Positions 54,815 through 63,063 of a stretch of 64,000 nucleotides of DNA are shown here, piece by piece. Made by a program: the position numbers and the translations under genes. Position 1 is the first letter of the stretch; each line of letters opens with the position of its first letter. The notes under the pieces are model-generated. The model did not search any database, was not told the origin of the DNA, and saw only the letters and a list, made by a program, of their open reading frames with translations. Origin of the DNA: Maricaulis sp034670125 (GTDB taxonomy: Bacteria; Pseudomonadota; Alphaproteobacteria; Caulobacterales; Maricaulaceae); assembly GCF_034670125.1 (NCBI RefSeq), contig NZ_JAXMOC010000003.1:1-64000 (forward strand), given 5' to 3'.

Positions 54815-55917
54815 AGCCCGACACGGGCCTTCAGTACGGCCAGCCGTGCGACCGACTGGTTGATCCGGTGTTCGGTCAGGCGTCCCTCTCTGATGGCGGC
54901 CTCGACCCAGCCGACAATCCGCTGCGGGAGTTCGGCGTCGGGCGCGGCGGAATTGGACAGCATGATCATGTCATTGCCGGCCTCGATGGCGCTGATCACG
55001 GCCTCGTGCTGGCTGTAATTGTTGCGAATGGCGCCCATGTCGAGATCATCGGTCATCATCACGCCGGTGAAACCGAGTTGCTCGCGCAACAAGCCTTCCA
55101 GCACCGGGGCCGAAAATGTCACCGGCGCGCCGGTCGGGTCGAGCTGGCGGTTGGTCAGATGCCCCCCCATCATCACATGCGCCTGGCCCTGCTCGATCAG
55201 CTGACGGAAAGGCGCCAACTCGGCCTCGCTCCAGCTGTCCGAAATGTCGACAAAGCCGTCATGACTGTCGCCTCGCGACCGGCCATGCCCGGGGAAGTGC
55301 TTGATCGCACAGGCGATGCCAGAGGCCTCGAAAGCGTCAATGAAGGCACCAGCATAAGCCGCGATGGTTTCGCCATCCGTGCCATAGGCGCGGCCGTGCC
55401 GGCCGATCACCGCATTGTCGGGATCGTGCAGGTCGGCGACCGGGGCGAGGTTCATGTTGAAGCCCGCCTCGCGAAATTCCGCCGCACCGAGCCGGTAGAG
55501 CTCGCCCGCATCCTCAGGCGAGCGCGCTTCGGCCACCTGCATGGCGCGCGGGATATGGGTGTATCCCAGATCGCGCGACAGGCGCTGGACCAGGCCGCCC
55601 TCCTGATCGATCGCCATCCAGGAGGACGGGCTTGTGGCACGGAACCGGGCCGCGGACCCCTCCGCGCCTTCACGCGAACGCACATTGTGGCGCAGGAAGA
55701 GAACGCCGCCGATCCGGTTGGCCGCCAGATGGGCATCGATGATGTCGGCCCCCTCGGTCTCGCTGTGCGAACCGATGAATCCCATCAGCAACATGTCGCC
55801 GACACGGTCCGCCAGGGGCCGCTCGATGGCATCCCGCGCTAGCGCGCCGGCAGACGGTCCGAACATCGCCGCCAGGGAGGCGGCAATACCTGATTGCAAA
55901 ACGCGTCGTCGGTCCAT
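54811..55917 (-). CDS. Exported glycoside hydrolase family 3 (NagZ-like beta-N-acetylhexosaminidase)
   Basis: A 368-residue protein. KHFPGHGRSRGDSHDG carries the NagZ-type Asp-His dyad, and the nucleophile Asp is in GVMMTDDLDMGAI. A twin-arginine-like signal (MDRRRVLQSGIAASLAAMFG) precedes the domain, so unlike cytoplasmic NagZ it should be exported. It probably trims GlcNAc from peptidoglycan or chitin fragments. ATG 55917 chosen for the RR signal; earlier in-frame residues are rejected. Convergent and overlapping with the serine hydrolase stop. Confidence 0.87.
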   Translation of the reverse strand: MDRRRVLQSGIAASLAAMFGPSAGALARDAIERPLADRVGDMLLMGFIGSHSETEGADIIDAHLAANRIGGVLFLRHNVRSREGAEGSAARFRATSPSSWMAIDQEGGLVQRLSRDLGYTHIPRAMQVAEARSPEDAGELYRLGAAEFREAGFNMNLAPVADLHDPDNAVIGRHGRAYGTDGETIAAYAGAFIDAFEASGIACAIKHFPGHGRSRGDSHDGFVDISDSWSEAELAPFRQLIEQGQAHVMMGGHLTNRQLDPTGAPVTFSAPVLEGLLREQLGFTGVMMTDDLDMGAIRNNYSQHEAVISAIEAGNDMIMLSNSAAPDAELPQRIVGWVEAAIREGRLTEHRINQSVARLAVLKARVGL

Positions 55918-56189
55918 GATCTGCCTTCTGTCCCCGGTTCGAGACCGGGAGAATGCGGATCGGGCAGGAGGCTGGCAAGTCCGGGGGCTGCCCAAGGGCT
56001 CACACCAAGCGGGCTGCTCGGCCTCCTCGGGACACAACAGATTGGTTGTATGACCGGATGCCCGGTCGAGCTTGTCCGCAAGATGCGGGCGCGGCAGGCT
56101 GAATAGGTGACAAATAATTTAGCGCGGATCATGGGCCCCGTAAGGCTGGCCCGTTCAGCCTGCCGTCACATCGCAGAGGGATTGATGCA

Positions 56190-57290
56190 ATGAAACGAAT
56201 TCTGATGGCAGGTGCCGCGCTCGCCGTGACCGGCGCAGCGGCTTTCGCGCTCGATGACGATAGTGGCGCGCACCAGACCCGTATTCATGTGGCCGGTGGC
56301 CACGACGCCATGGTTGTCAGCGAGGATGGCCAGGTGGTCGAGGTACGCGGCGCCAATGGCGACCGGACCATCCATGTCGACCGCGACGGCGAACGATCGG
56401 TCATCAATGTCGATGGCCAGCAGATCGAGATCAATGACGGCGTGGTGACAGTCGACGGCGAGGTGGTGGAAACCGCCCCGCACAGCGTCGTCATCATCGA
56501 TGGCGATGAAGTCCGGGTAATCGAGGGCCATCATGCCCGCATGGGTCGCGAATTCGAGGTTCACATGGCCGAGCGGGCCGAACATCTGGCCCGCATGGAA
56601 AACCATATCGCCCGGATGGTGATTGATGTGGATGGTGCCGATATCGAGGCCACCGTCCTGCAGTCCCTCGAACAGGCGCTCGCCGGGCTCGACGATCATC
56701 ACGTCATCCACTCCGGTGACTGGGATGAGTTGAGCGACGAGGAGCGAGCCGAAGTCCGCGCCGAACTGGACAATGCCCGCGAGGAAATCCGCGAAGCGAT
56801 GCAGGAAGTGCGTCGCGAGATGCGCGGCGCCCATGCCGAACTCGAAGGCGAGCGGCGCCGCGCCCGGGTCGAAATCCGGCGAGCCGCCCGCGACATGGCC
56901 CGGGCGGAACACGACGTGGCCCGCGCTCGTGTCGAGGTCCTGCGCGGCCATGAAGAAAGCCGCCACGCAGATGTCGAACGCCTGCAACAAGTGATGGGCG
57001 ATACTGGCGCTGCCGAGCTGCGCATCGAGGAAATCGATGGTCGCCAGCGTGTCTGGGTCGATGGTGAGGAGCAGACCGGCGACGAGCTGATCGAATGGCT
57101 GAATCGCCTTGAGGTCGATCGACTGGCCGGTGGCCACATCGATGCGGACTCCGAGGGTCGCGAAATGCGGCGACACGCCCGCGTCGAGCGGATCCAGCGC
57201 GGTGACAGCCGTCAGGTGATCGAGATGGATGGTGGCGAACGCGTCGTCATCATCGAACGCCGCACCACGGACGACACTGAAAACGACTGA
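56190..57290 (+). CDS. Exported coiled-coil protein almost free of lysine, unrecognised
   Basis: A 366-residue protein with a signal peptide (MKRILMAGAALAVTGAAAFA). Residues 25-115 are short beta-like repeats rich in Val, Asp and Gly (EINDGVVTVDGEVVE); 116-165 and 175-265 are helical with many Arg and Glu and coiled-coil spacing (EEIREAMQEVRREMRGAHAE); the rest is charged. After Lys2 there is no lysine, with Arg and His used instead, only one Pro and no Cys. I do not recognise a family. It stands between a 272-bp gap with no clear gene and its own terminator. Confidence 0.7.
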   Translation: MKRILMAGAALAVTGAAAFALDDDSGAHQTRIHVAGGHDAMVVSEDGQVVEVRGANGDRTIHVDRDGERSVINVDGQQIEINDGVVTVDGEVVETAPHSVVIIDGDEVRVIEGHHARMGREFEVHMAERAEHLARMENHIARMVIDVDGADIEATVLQSLEQALAGLDDHHVIHSGDWDELSDEERAEVRAELDNAREEIREAMQEVRREMRGAHAELEGERRRARVEIRRAARDMARAEHDVARARVEVLRGHEESRHADVERLQQVMGDTGAAELRIEEIDGRQRVWVDGEEQTGDELIEWLNRLEVDRLAGGHIDADSEGREMRRHARVERIQRGDSRQVIEMDGGERVVIIERRTTDDTEND

Positions 57291-57315
57291 CCTCGCGTCG
57301 GTGTTCCGGAGAACA

Positions 57316-57347
57316 GGCGGGCTGGCTCATGCCGGTCCGCCTTTTTT
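57316..57347 (+). terminator. Intrinsic terminator of the lysine-free protein gene
   Basis: GGCGG (57316-57320) pairs with CCGCC (57337-57341), with further inner pairing (GGC/GCC), followed by TTTTTT at 57342-57347. It lies 26 bases after the stop. Confidence 0.8.
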
Positions 57348-57367
57348 CATGCCACCCGCCGTCCGGA

Positions 57368-57411
57368 ACCGGACAGATAGCCGGCACCGGACAGATACCT
57401 GTCGCCGGACA
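57368..57411. repeat. 18-bp tandem repeat between convergent genes
   Basis: ACCGGACAGATA occurs at 57368 and 57386, and GCCGGACA at 57404, all exactly 18 bases apart. It ends at the A-run belonging to the hisS terminator. Together with the two terminators it fills the 314-bp gap 57291-57604; nothing else was recognised there. Confidence 0.6.
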
Positions 57412-57439
57412 AAAAAAGGGGCTGGCAAAGGCCAGCCCC
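57411..57439 (-). terminator. Intrinsic terminator of hisS
   Basis: GGGGCTGGC (57418-57426), AAAG, GCCAGCCCC (57431-57439): a perfect 9-bp stem. On the minus strand it is followed by seven T (complement of 57411-57417). It lies about 165 bases after the hisS stop. Confidence 0.85.
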
Positions 57440-57604
57440 GAGATAACGGTTGGTCGATAAAGGGCGTCTCCTCCCCGAAACGCCAAAAGGACAGAGCGGT
57501 CAGGCCCGGTCCGATCAGGACGTTGACGTGACCGCCTGGTTACGTCAACCCCCATAATCCTGGCGCTGGGGGATAAGCTGCGCTTCCGCTTCGACTTTTC
57601 GTGA

Positions 57605-59080
57605 CTACTTGTTGCGTTGCGCGACAGCCGATACCGCCGCGATCCAGCCATCCCGGGACACGGTCTCCTGGGCCGGCTGCTCCTCGCGCCACTGCTTGTT
57701 GTCGCTGATATCAGCGGCCAATCGCGCGCCAAGCTTGAGATCCTTGATCGTGACCAGCCCTTCCTCGCGCTCGTTTGACCCGACAATCACCGCGGCGACC
57801 GCTCCCCGGCGGTCCGCATATTTCATCTGTTTGCCCATATTGCCGGACCCGACAAAGGCCTCGGCCCGGAATCCGGCCGCCCGCAGTTCGCGGGCCATAG
57901 CGAGATAGTCCGCTGAACGGTCCTTCTCGCTCGCCACCACCAGCACCAACGGTTTCTCATGCACCGCACCGGGCAGCCCCAAGGCCGACAGGGCCGCCGC
58001 GAAACGGCTGACCCCGAATGAGAACCCGGTCGCGGGCACAGCCTGACCGGTAAAGCGCGAGACCAGATCGTCATACCGACCACCGCCGCCGACCGAACCG
58101 AATTGGATCGGAGACCCGTCCTCATAGGTCGCCTGGGCCAGCAGCTCCGCCTCGAAAACCGGTCCGGTATAATAGCCAAGGCCGCGCACGACAGAGGGAT
58201 CGAACAGGGCCCGATCAACATCGACGCCGATTGCGGTCAGCACGGCATCGATCTCGGACAGCGCCGCCAGACCGGCCTTGCCGGTCTGCGAGGTCCCGAT
58301 CAGGGGCTCGAGGCGGGCGATGACGTCACTGCGACTGCCGCCGCCTGCATCGAGAAAGCCCAGCACCGTGTCGATGCCGGCGGTGTCCAGCCCGGCACCT
58401 TCCGTGAAGTCACCGGACTCATCCTTGCGACCATTGCCCAGCAACAGGGCGACACCGTCGCGTCCGAGCCGATCCAGCTTGTCGGCAGCGCGCAGGACAC
58501 GCATGCGGCGTTCCGGGTCGGCGGCGCCAATGGTCTCCAGCACACCGTCCAGGATGCGCCGGTCATTGACCCGGACCACATAATCACCATTTGCCAGGCC
58601 CACGGCCCGCATGACATCGGCGGCCAGCGCAATCATCTCGGCGTCGGCCGAGGCGCTCGCCGCACCGACCGTGTCGGCATCGCACTGGACGAACTGGCGG
58701 AAGCGGCCCGGACCGGGCTTTTCGTTGCGCCAGACATCGCCCGCCTGGTAGCGGCGATAGGGCTTGTTGAGGTCCTGGAAGTTTTCCGCCACGAAACGGG
58801 CCAGCGGAGCTGTGTGATCATAGCGCAGTGACAGCCACTGCCCGTCATCATCTTCCAGCGCAAACACGCCTTCATTGGGACGTTCTTCATCCGGCAGGAA
58901 CTTGCCGAGCGCATCGGCGTATTCAAAAGCCGAGGTCTGCAGGGGCTCGAAACCCCAATCATCATAGACCCGGCTGGCGGTTTCCACGAGATGGCGCTCG
59001 ACCCGAAGGACAGACCCGCTGCGGTCTTCAAAACCACGCGGACGGCGAGCCTTGGGTCGGAAGGGTTTCTTGGCGCTCAT
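57605..59080 (-). CDS. hisS: Histidyl-tRNA synthetase
   Basis: A 491-residue class II synthetase. Motif 2 is DVWRNEKPGPGRFRQFVQCDADT, with only a part cited here: RNEKPGPGRFRQF. RGLGYYTGPVFEAE is the histidine-binding signature and GSVGGGGRYDDL is also typical. The C-terminal anticodon-binding domain contains VASEKDRSADYLAMARELR. The first residues are basic (SAKKPFRPKARRPRGFEDR). ATG 59080 has GGAG upstream; GTG 59083 also opens the frame. Confidence 0.95.
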   Translation of the reverse strand: MSAKKPFRPKARRPRGFEDRSGSVLRVERHLVETASRVYDDWGFEPLQTSAFEYADALGKFLPDEERPNEGVFALEDDDGQWLSLRYDHTAPLARFVAENFQDLNKPYRRYQAGDVWRNEKPGPGRFRQFVQCDADTVGAASASADAEMIALAADVMRAVGLANGDYVVRVNDRRILDGVLETIGAADPERRMRVLRAADKLDRLGRDGVALLLGNGRKDESGDFTEGAGLDTAGIDTVLGFLDAGGGSRSDVIARLEPLIGTSQTGKAGLAALSEIDAVLTAIGVDVDRALFDPSVVRGLGYYTGPVFEAELLAQATYEDGSPIQFGSVGGGGRYDDLVSRFTGQAVPATGFSFGVSRFAAALSALGLPGAVHEKPLVLVVASEKDRSADYLAMARELRAAGFRAEAFVGSGNMGKQMKYADRRGAVAAVIVGSNEREEGLVTIKDLKLGARLAADISDNKQWREEQPAQETVSRDGWIAAVSAVAQRNK

Positions 59081-59261
59081 CACAGTCTCCGTGTTTTGGA
59101 CCCTCGCGCTGTGGCGCGACGGTCCGGATCAGGCGGTGTTTTCAACCAGCACGCAGGCCCTGTGAACCCGCGCACGCATACCGACAGGGGAGATGCCGGT
59201 CGATTCACCGGAAATCAAGGCGTTAGTGCTAGAAGCATCGGCACCGCCTTGGGAGTTACCG

Positions 59262-59738
59262 ATGAAATCCGTCCTGTTTGCCGTCCTCGCCGCTTCAACG
59301 CTTGCCTCCTCACCTGCCCAAGCCGGTCCCGGAAGCGAGTTCGCGGCCTTCGCCGAGGCGATCGGAGAAACGGCCCGGGCCCGCGCACGCGAAGCGGCCC
59401 AGCGCCCGGCGGCGCCGGCGCGACCGCTCGACATCGAAGACCCGCTATCCTTCGAACTGGAACAGTTTTCGCTGGAAGCCCTGCTGATGAGCCGACGCAT
59501 CGATGAGGCCGGTGGCCCGCTGGACCTGCGCTGCATCTTCCGCGGCATGTCCGCCGATGCCAGCGCCCGCCTCGACGCGCTCAATGCCGCCGAGACAGCC
59601 GCCGAACAGGCCCATATCTATACCGATCTCGCAGACCTGATGGCCGATGCCAGCGAAATCGCCCCGGCAGTCGACAGCGATGCTGACCTCGACAATATCA
59701 ACCTGCCCGCCAGCTGTCCGGCTGTTTCAGGCGGTTGA
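59262..59738 (+). CDS. Small exported protein, unrecognised
   Basis: A 158-residue protein with a clear signal peptide (MKSVLFAVLAASTLASSPAQ then A). The mature part is Ala- and Asp-rich and helical, with two cysteines (in LDLRCIFRG and LPASCPAV) that could form a disulfide. ATG 59262 follows GGGAG; upstream in-frame codons are rejected. The gene is divergent from hisS and ends 10 bases before the convergent DsbD-like gene, whose product could handle its disulfide (inference only). Confidence 0.6.
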   Translation: MKSVLFAVLAASTLASSPAQAGPGSEFAAFAEAIGETARARAREAAQRPAAPARPLDIEDPLSFELEQFSLEALLMSRRIDEAGGPLDLRCIFRGMSADASARLDALNAAETAAEQAHIYTDLADLMADASEIAPAVDSDADLDNINLPASCPAVSGG

Positions 59739-59748
59739 GCCGACGGTC

Positions 59749-61863
59749 CTAATTGTCAGCCGCCCACTCCAGCTGGTCGATAAAGCCGCCAGTGGTGAGC
59801 ACAGTCGGCAGGACACGCGGAGCGCCCCCCGATGCGGGATAGAGCAGGTAGAGTGGCACCCCGGCCTGACCATGCTCGCTGATCAGGGCGGCGATGGTTT
59901 CGTCGCGATTGGTCCAGTCGGCCCGCAGGCTGGCGACACCAAAGCGCTCAAACGCCGCCTCGACCGGCTCGCTGTTCAGCACGGTCAGCTTGTTGATCTG
60001 ACAGGTCACGCACCAGGCTGCCGTGACGTCAACGAATACAGCCTGTCCCATGCCCTGCAGTTCGGAAACGCGGGCCCGTGACCAGGCCTCTTCGCGCGCT
60101 GACAGGCTCTGGGTGCTTGTGGTGGCCGGCAGGCGGGCGATCATCACCACGCTGGCAATCCCGAGCACCACGCCGACAACGGCCACCATGCTCCAGGCGC
60201 GCCCACCCAGGCCATGCGCCCAAACCGCAAAGGACAGCGCCAGCATAGCGGCACCCAGCAGCAACAGGCCGGTCGGACCGGACTGGATCGACAGCACCCA
60301 GGCCAGCCAGACAACCGATGCGAACATCGGGAAGGCGAGGAACTGGCGGAATGTCACCATCCACGCGCCCGGCTTGGGCAGATAACGCAGCAGTCCCGGC
60401 GAAAGCGACAGCACCACGAAGGGTGCAGCCAGGCCCAGCCCCATGGCCGCGGCGACCAACAGCACGACCGGCGCCGGCTGGGTCAGGGCCAGCCCCAGCG
60501 CCCCGGCCGCCAGCGGACCAACACATGGCGCGGCGACCACAACGGCGAGCACGCCGGTAAAGAAAGCGCCCTTCCAGCCGGGTTTGTCAGCCAGCCCGGC
60601 GCCGAGCCCCATCAGCCGGGTTCCGACCTCAAATGCACCGAGCAGGTTCAGGCCGATGGCAAACAGCAGCAAGGCAAGGCTGGCGACCACAATCGGCATC
60701 TGCAGCTGGAATCCCCAGCCGACCGGCAGGCCGACCTCGCGCAGGATCACCAGCATGCCGGCCAAGCCGACAAAGCTGATCAAAACGCCGGCCAGGAAGA
60801 AAGCGCCCTGGCGCCGCACGGCCCCGGCATCGGCATGGGCCGCCTGGACAAATTTGAGCACCTTGATCGACAGGACCGGGAACACGCACGGCATCAGATT
60901 GAGGATCAGCCCGCCACCAAAGGCCAGCAGGACCAATCCGAAAATACCGCCCGACATGGATTGCGGGGAAGGTGCGCCGGCCACGGGCGCCAGGTCATAG
61001 CCGCCCGCTCCGGGCTGTGCCTCGATCGCCACCGACTGCAGTCCGGTCCCGTTCGCTCCCTGCCAGGTGACAACACCGCCCTGGACCTCGTTTCCAGCGC
61101 TGGCCGATGCATAGCCGGGCTCCAGCAGGACCAATGTGGTGCCGGCACCCGCCTCGACGGTCTGCAAACCGGCATTGCGGATCACGCCGGTCTTGTAGGG
61201 AAAGAAGCGCAAATCCGAAATCGTCGCCGGGTCGCCGAAGGCCCCGCCGGACAGCTCAAGGATCACCCGCCCGCCCTCGATGGCGAACTGGGCGGTGACC
61301 GCCGGATCGGTCTGTGGCTCGCTTTCAAGCGCGCCGCGAATATACCAGTATCCGGCGTCGTCCTGTTCTGCCTGCGCGCCGACCGGCAGGGTCAGCGACA
61401 ATTCGCGGTCCTCAGGCACACAGATGGTGTCACAGACCAGCCAGGTGGCGTCGGCGCGCAACTCGATCGTCTCACCGGCAAACCCGTCGGCGACGGTGAC
61501 CGGCATCGGCAGGACGAGCTCATCCTTGTAGCCGTAATCCATGATCGTGTCGGTGAGTGGCAGCGTGATCGGGGCGGGCCACACAATATCTCCGACCTCG
61601 ACACCATCCGGCAGGTCCCAGTCGATCTCGACGGGCAGACCGTTATCGCCCGGATTGCGCCAATAGGTGTGCCATCCCTCCGGCATGATCTGGTGGAGAC
61701 CGATATGGAAACTGTCGCCGGGAGCGACTACCGCGCGCTCGGACACGAGATCGGCCTCGATGATGGTCTCACCGCTCGCCCACGGGGACTGGGCAAGCGC
61801 AGGGGCGTGGAAGGCCAGGCCGGTCAGGGCGATCAGGGCAAGCAGCCCGGTCAGAACACGCAT
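59749..61863 (-). CDS. Protein-disulfide reductase, DsbD/ScsB-like
   Basis: A 704-residue protein. Signal peptide, periplasmic N-terminal domain with CDTICVPED (two cysteines, about residues 145-149), and eight hydrophobic segments with cysteines in LNLMPCVFPVLSIK and AAPCVGPLAAG. A C-terminal thioredoxin-like domain has WCVTC (AAWCVTCQ). Electrons pass from cytoplasmic thioredoxin through the membrane to periplasmic thiols. The large N-terminal domain is like ScsB rather than classic DsbD. Ends at AADN; convergent with the small exported protein gene. Confidence 0.9.
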   Translation of the reverse strand: MRVLTGLLALIALTGLAFHAPALAQSPWASGETIIEADLVSERAVVAPGDSFHIGLHQIMPEGWHTYWRNPGDNGLPVEIDWDLPDGVEVGDIVWPAPITLPLTDTIMDYGYKDELVLPMPVTVADGFAGETIELRADATWLVCDTICVPEDRELSLTLPVGAQAEQDDAGYWYIRGALESEPQTDPAVTAQFAIEGGRVILELSGGAFGDPATISDLRFFPYKTGVIRNAGLQTVEAGAGTTLVLLEPGYASASAGNEVQGGVVTWQGANGTGLQSVAIEAQPGAGGYDLAPVAGAPSPQSMSGGIFGLVLLAFGGGLILNLMPCVFPVLSIKVLKFVQAAHADAGAVRRQGAFFLAGVLISFVGLAGMLVILREVGLPVGWGFQLQMPIVVASLALLLFAIGLNLLGAFEVGTRLMGLGAGLADKPGWKGAFFTGVLAVVVAAPCVGPLAAGALGLALTQPAPVVLLVAAAMGLGLAAPFVVLSLSPGLLRYLPKPGAWMVTFRQFLAFPMFASVVWLAWVLSIQSGPTGLLLLGAAMLALSFAVWAHGLGGRAWSMVAVVGVVLGIASVVMIARLPATTSTQSLSAREEAWSRARVSELQGMGQAVFVDVTAAWCVTCQINKLTVLNSEPVEAAFERFGVASLRADWTNRDETIAALISEHGQAGVPLYLLYPASGGAPRVLPTVLTTGGFIDQLEWAADN

Positions 61864-61968
61864 TCATCCACCTCGTTGAAATCCGCCAGGCTCGGCCTGT
61901 CCGGGGAGGATATAGTCGCTTTTCCGCTCGGGGCGAACCTCACTCCCACAACCGTGATCACAAATGAA

Positions 61969-61997
61969 AACGGCCGCACCAATCTGGCACGGCCGTT
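61969..61997 (-). terminator. Terminator of the SapC gene
   Basis: AACGGCCG (61969-61976) and CGGCCGTT (61990-61997) form a stem; on the minus strand it is followed by TTCATTTG. It lies 23 bases after the SapC stop. Confidence 0.65.
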
Positions 61998-62020
61998 CGC
62001 AAATCGGGTCAGTGTAAGGA

Positions 62021-62806
62021 TCAGGCCTTGGACGGCATCTTGGCAGTCGCCACATTCGACGTCCGGCGCAGGACACGCTCCCAACGCTGCAGCGAAATGA
62101 TGTGCGAGATGATCGCACCAAGATCGCCATTGCCCTGCATTTCCTTCAGCTTGTCAGCCGGAAGGGCGTCAAACTTTTCGGCAGACACACCCCAGTATTC
62201 CGCCACGGTGACCGGGTTTTCCGGATCCTGCGGATTGGCAACCTTCACGTCTTTCTGCTCGAGCAGGTCCAACGCGATCAGACGCTCGACAAACGCTTCC
62301 GTCTGACGCGCGTCGTTTTCAAAGGCCGACACGAAGTCGATGGCCTGGCGGGTGTATTCGGTCGGCTCGCCCTTGTCGTCGAAGAAGGGACGCTCGGCGT
62401 TTTCGGTGACGACAAACTCGGCGTCCAGGTCCACACAGACCGTGGACGGCTGATCGTTCGGATTGGCCGCGCTGACGAACGGGTAGCGACGGACATAGGC
62501 CGGAATGTAGTGCTCGGTGTCGAACTGGCCGTCTTCAGAGACAAAGACGTTCGAACCCTGACGCAGGCCCATCACCAGGATCGGCATTTTCTTTTCGCCG
62601 AGGAAGATGATCGGATAGCTGCCACAGGCGAACGAAAATTCGGCACTGATGGCTGGCACGAAATGCCAATCTTTCAGGAAGTTGAACGGCGCGGAGACCG
62701 TATTGACCCCATAATTGGCATGCTTTTGACGGTTGAGCGGCTCCACATTCTTGTAGAGCGGAACACTTCCGGTAAGGCGCGGCTCGGTGGCGGCAGCGTC
62801 GACCAT
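62021..62806 (-). CDS. sapC: SapC family protein
   Basis: A 261-residue protein. VPLYKNVEPLNRQKHANYGV and the following FVPAISAEFSFACGSYPIIF, then IPAYVRRYPFV and DEFVVTENAERPFFDDKGEPT-like parts fit the SapC family of Caulobacter/Campylobacter, linked to S-layer or envelope proteins in the literature. No signal peptide is evident. In marine alphaproteobacteria sapC is often near TonB receptor genes, and here one lies just upstream. The exact role is unclear. Confidence 0.85.
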   Translation of the reverse strand: MVDAAATEPRLTGSVPLYKNVEPLNRQKHANYGVNTVSAPFNFLKDWHFVPAISAEFSFACGSYPIIFLGEKKMPILVMGLRQGSNVFVSEDGQFDTEHYIPAYVRRYPFVSAANPNDQPSTVCVDLDAEFVVTENAERPFFDDKGEPTEYTRQAIDFVSAFENDARQTEAFVERLIALDLLEQKDVKVANPQDPENPVTVAEYWGVSAEKFDALPADKLKEMQGNGDLGAIISHIISLQRWERVLRRTSNVATAKMPSKA

Positions 62807-62902
62807 GATAAAAACCCCTTCAGTTCTTTGCGCACTGGATAGCGGATATGACCTGCCCCGGCAACGGATCGGCGCAGACCTGCATCACAGGCATGAAGCA
62901 AG

Positions 62903-62934
62903 AAAAATGCCGGTCCGCGAAACGGCCCGGCATT
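62903..62934 (-). terminator. Terminator of the TonB receptor gene
   Basis: AATGCCGG (62906-62913) and CCGGCATT (62927-62934) form a stem, with TCCG/CGG pairing inside. On the minus strand it is followed by five T (complement of 62903-62907). It lies about 130 bases after the receptor stop; the stretch between holds no supported gene. Confidence 0.7.
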
Positions 62935-63063
62935 GACCTGATTCAAGCCGAAAAATGTCAGAAGCGACAGACTGATCCAGCGCCGGGAACCGGCGGGCCG
63001 AGCGACACATCAGCGGCACTCGCGCCCTTGACCGCGAGGGCCGGACTGTCCCCGGTGGTCAGA

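Noticed and set aside
55918..56189. Short plus-strand frame at 56050-56106 with an upstream ACAAC...GTTGT palindrome
   Set aside because: Eighteen codons with no ribosome site; the 5-bp palindrome is too short to call an operator.
62935..63063. A stop-free minus-strand frame after the TonB receptor (ends GPPVPGAGSVCRF)
   Set aside because: It has no start codon or ribosome site of its own, and the receptor already ends in the expected terminal Phe, so a frameshifted extension is unlikely.
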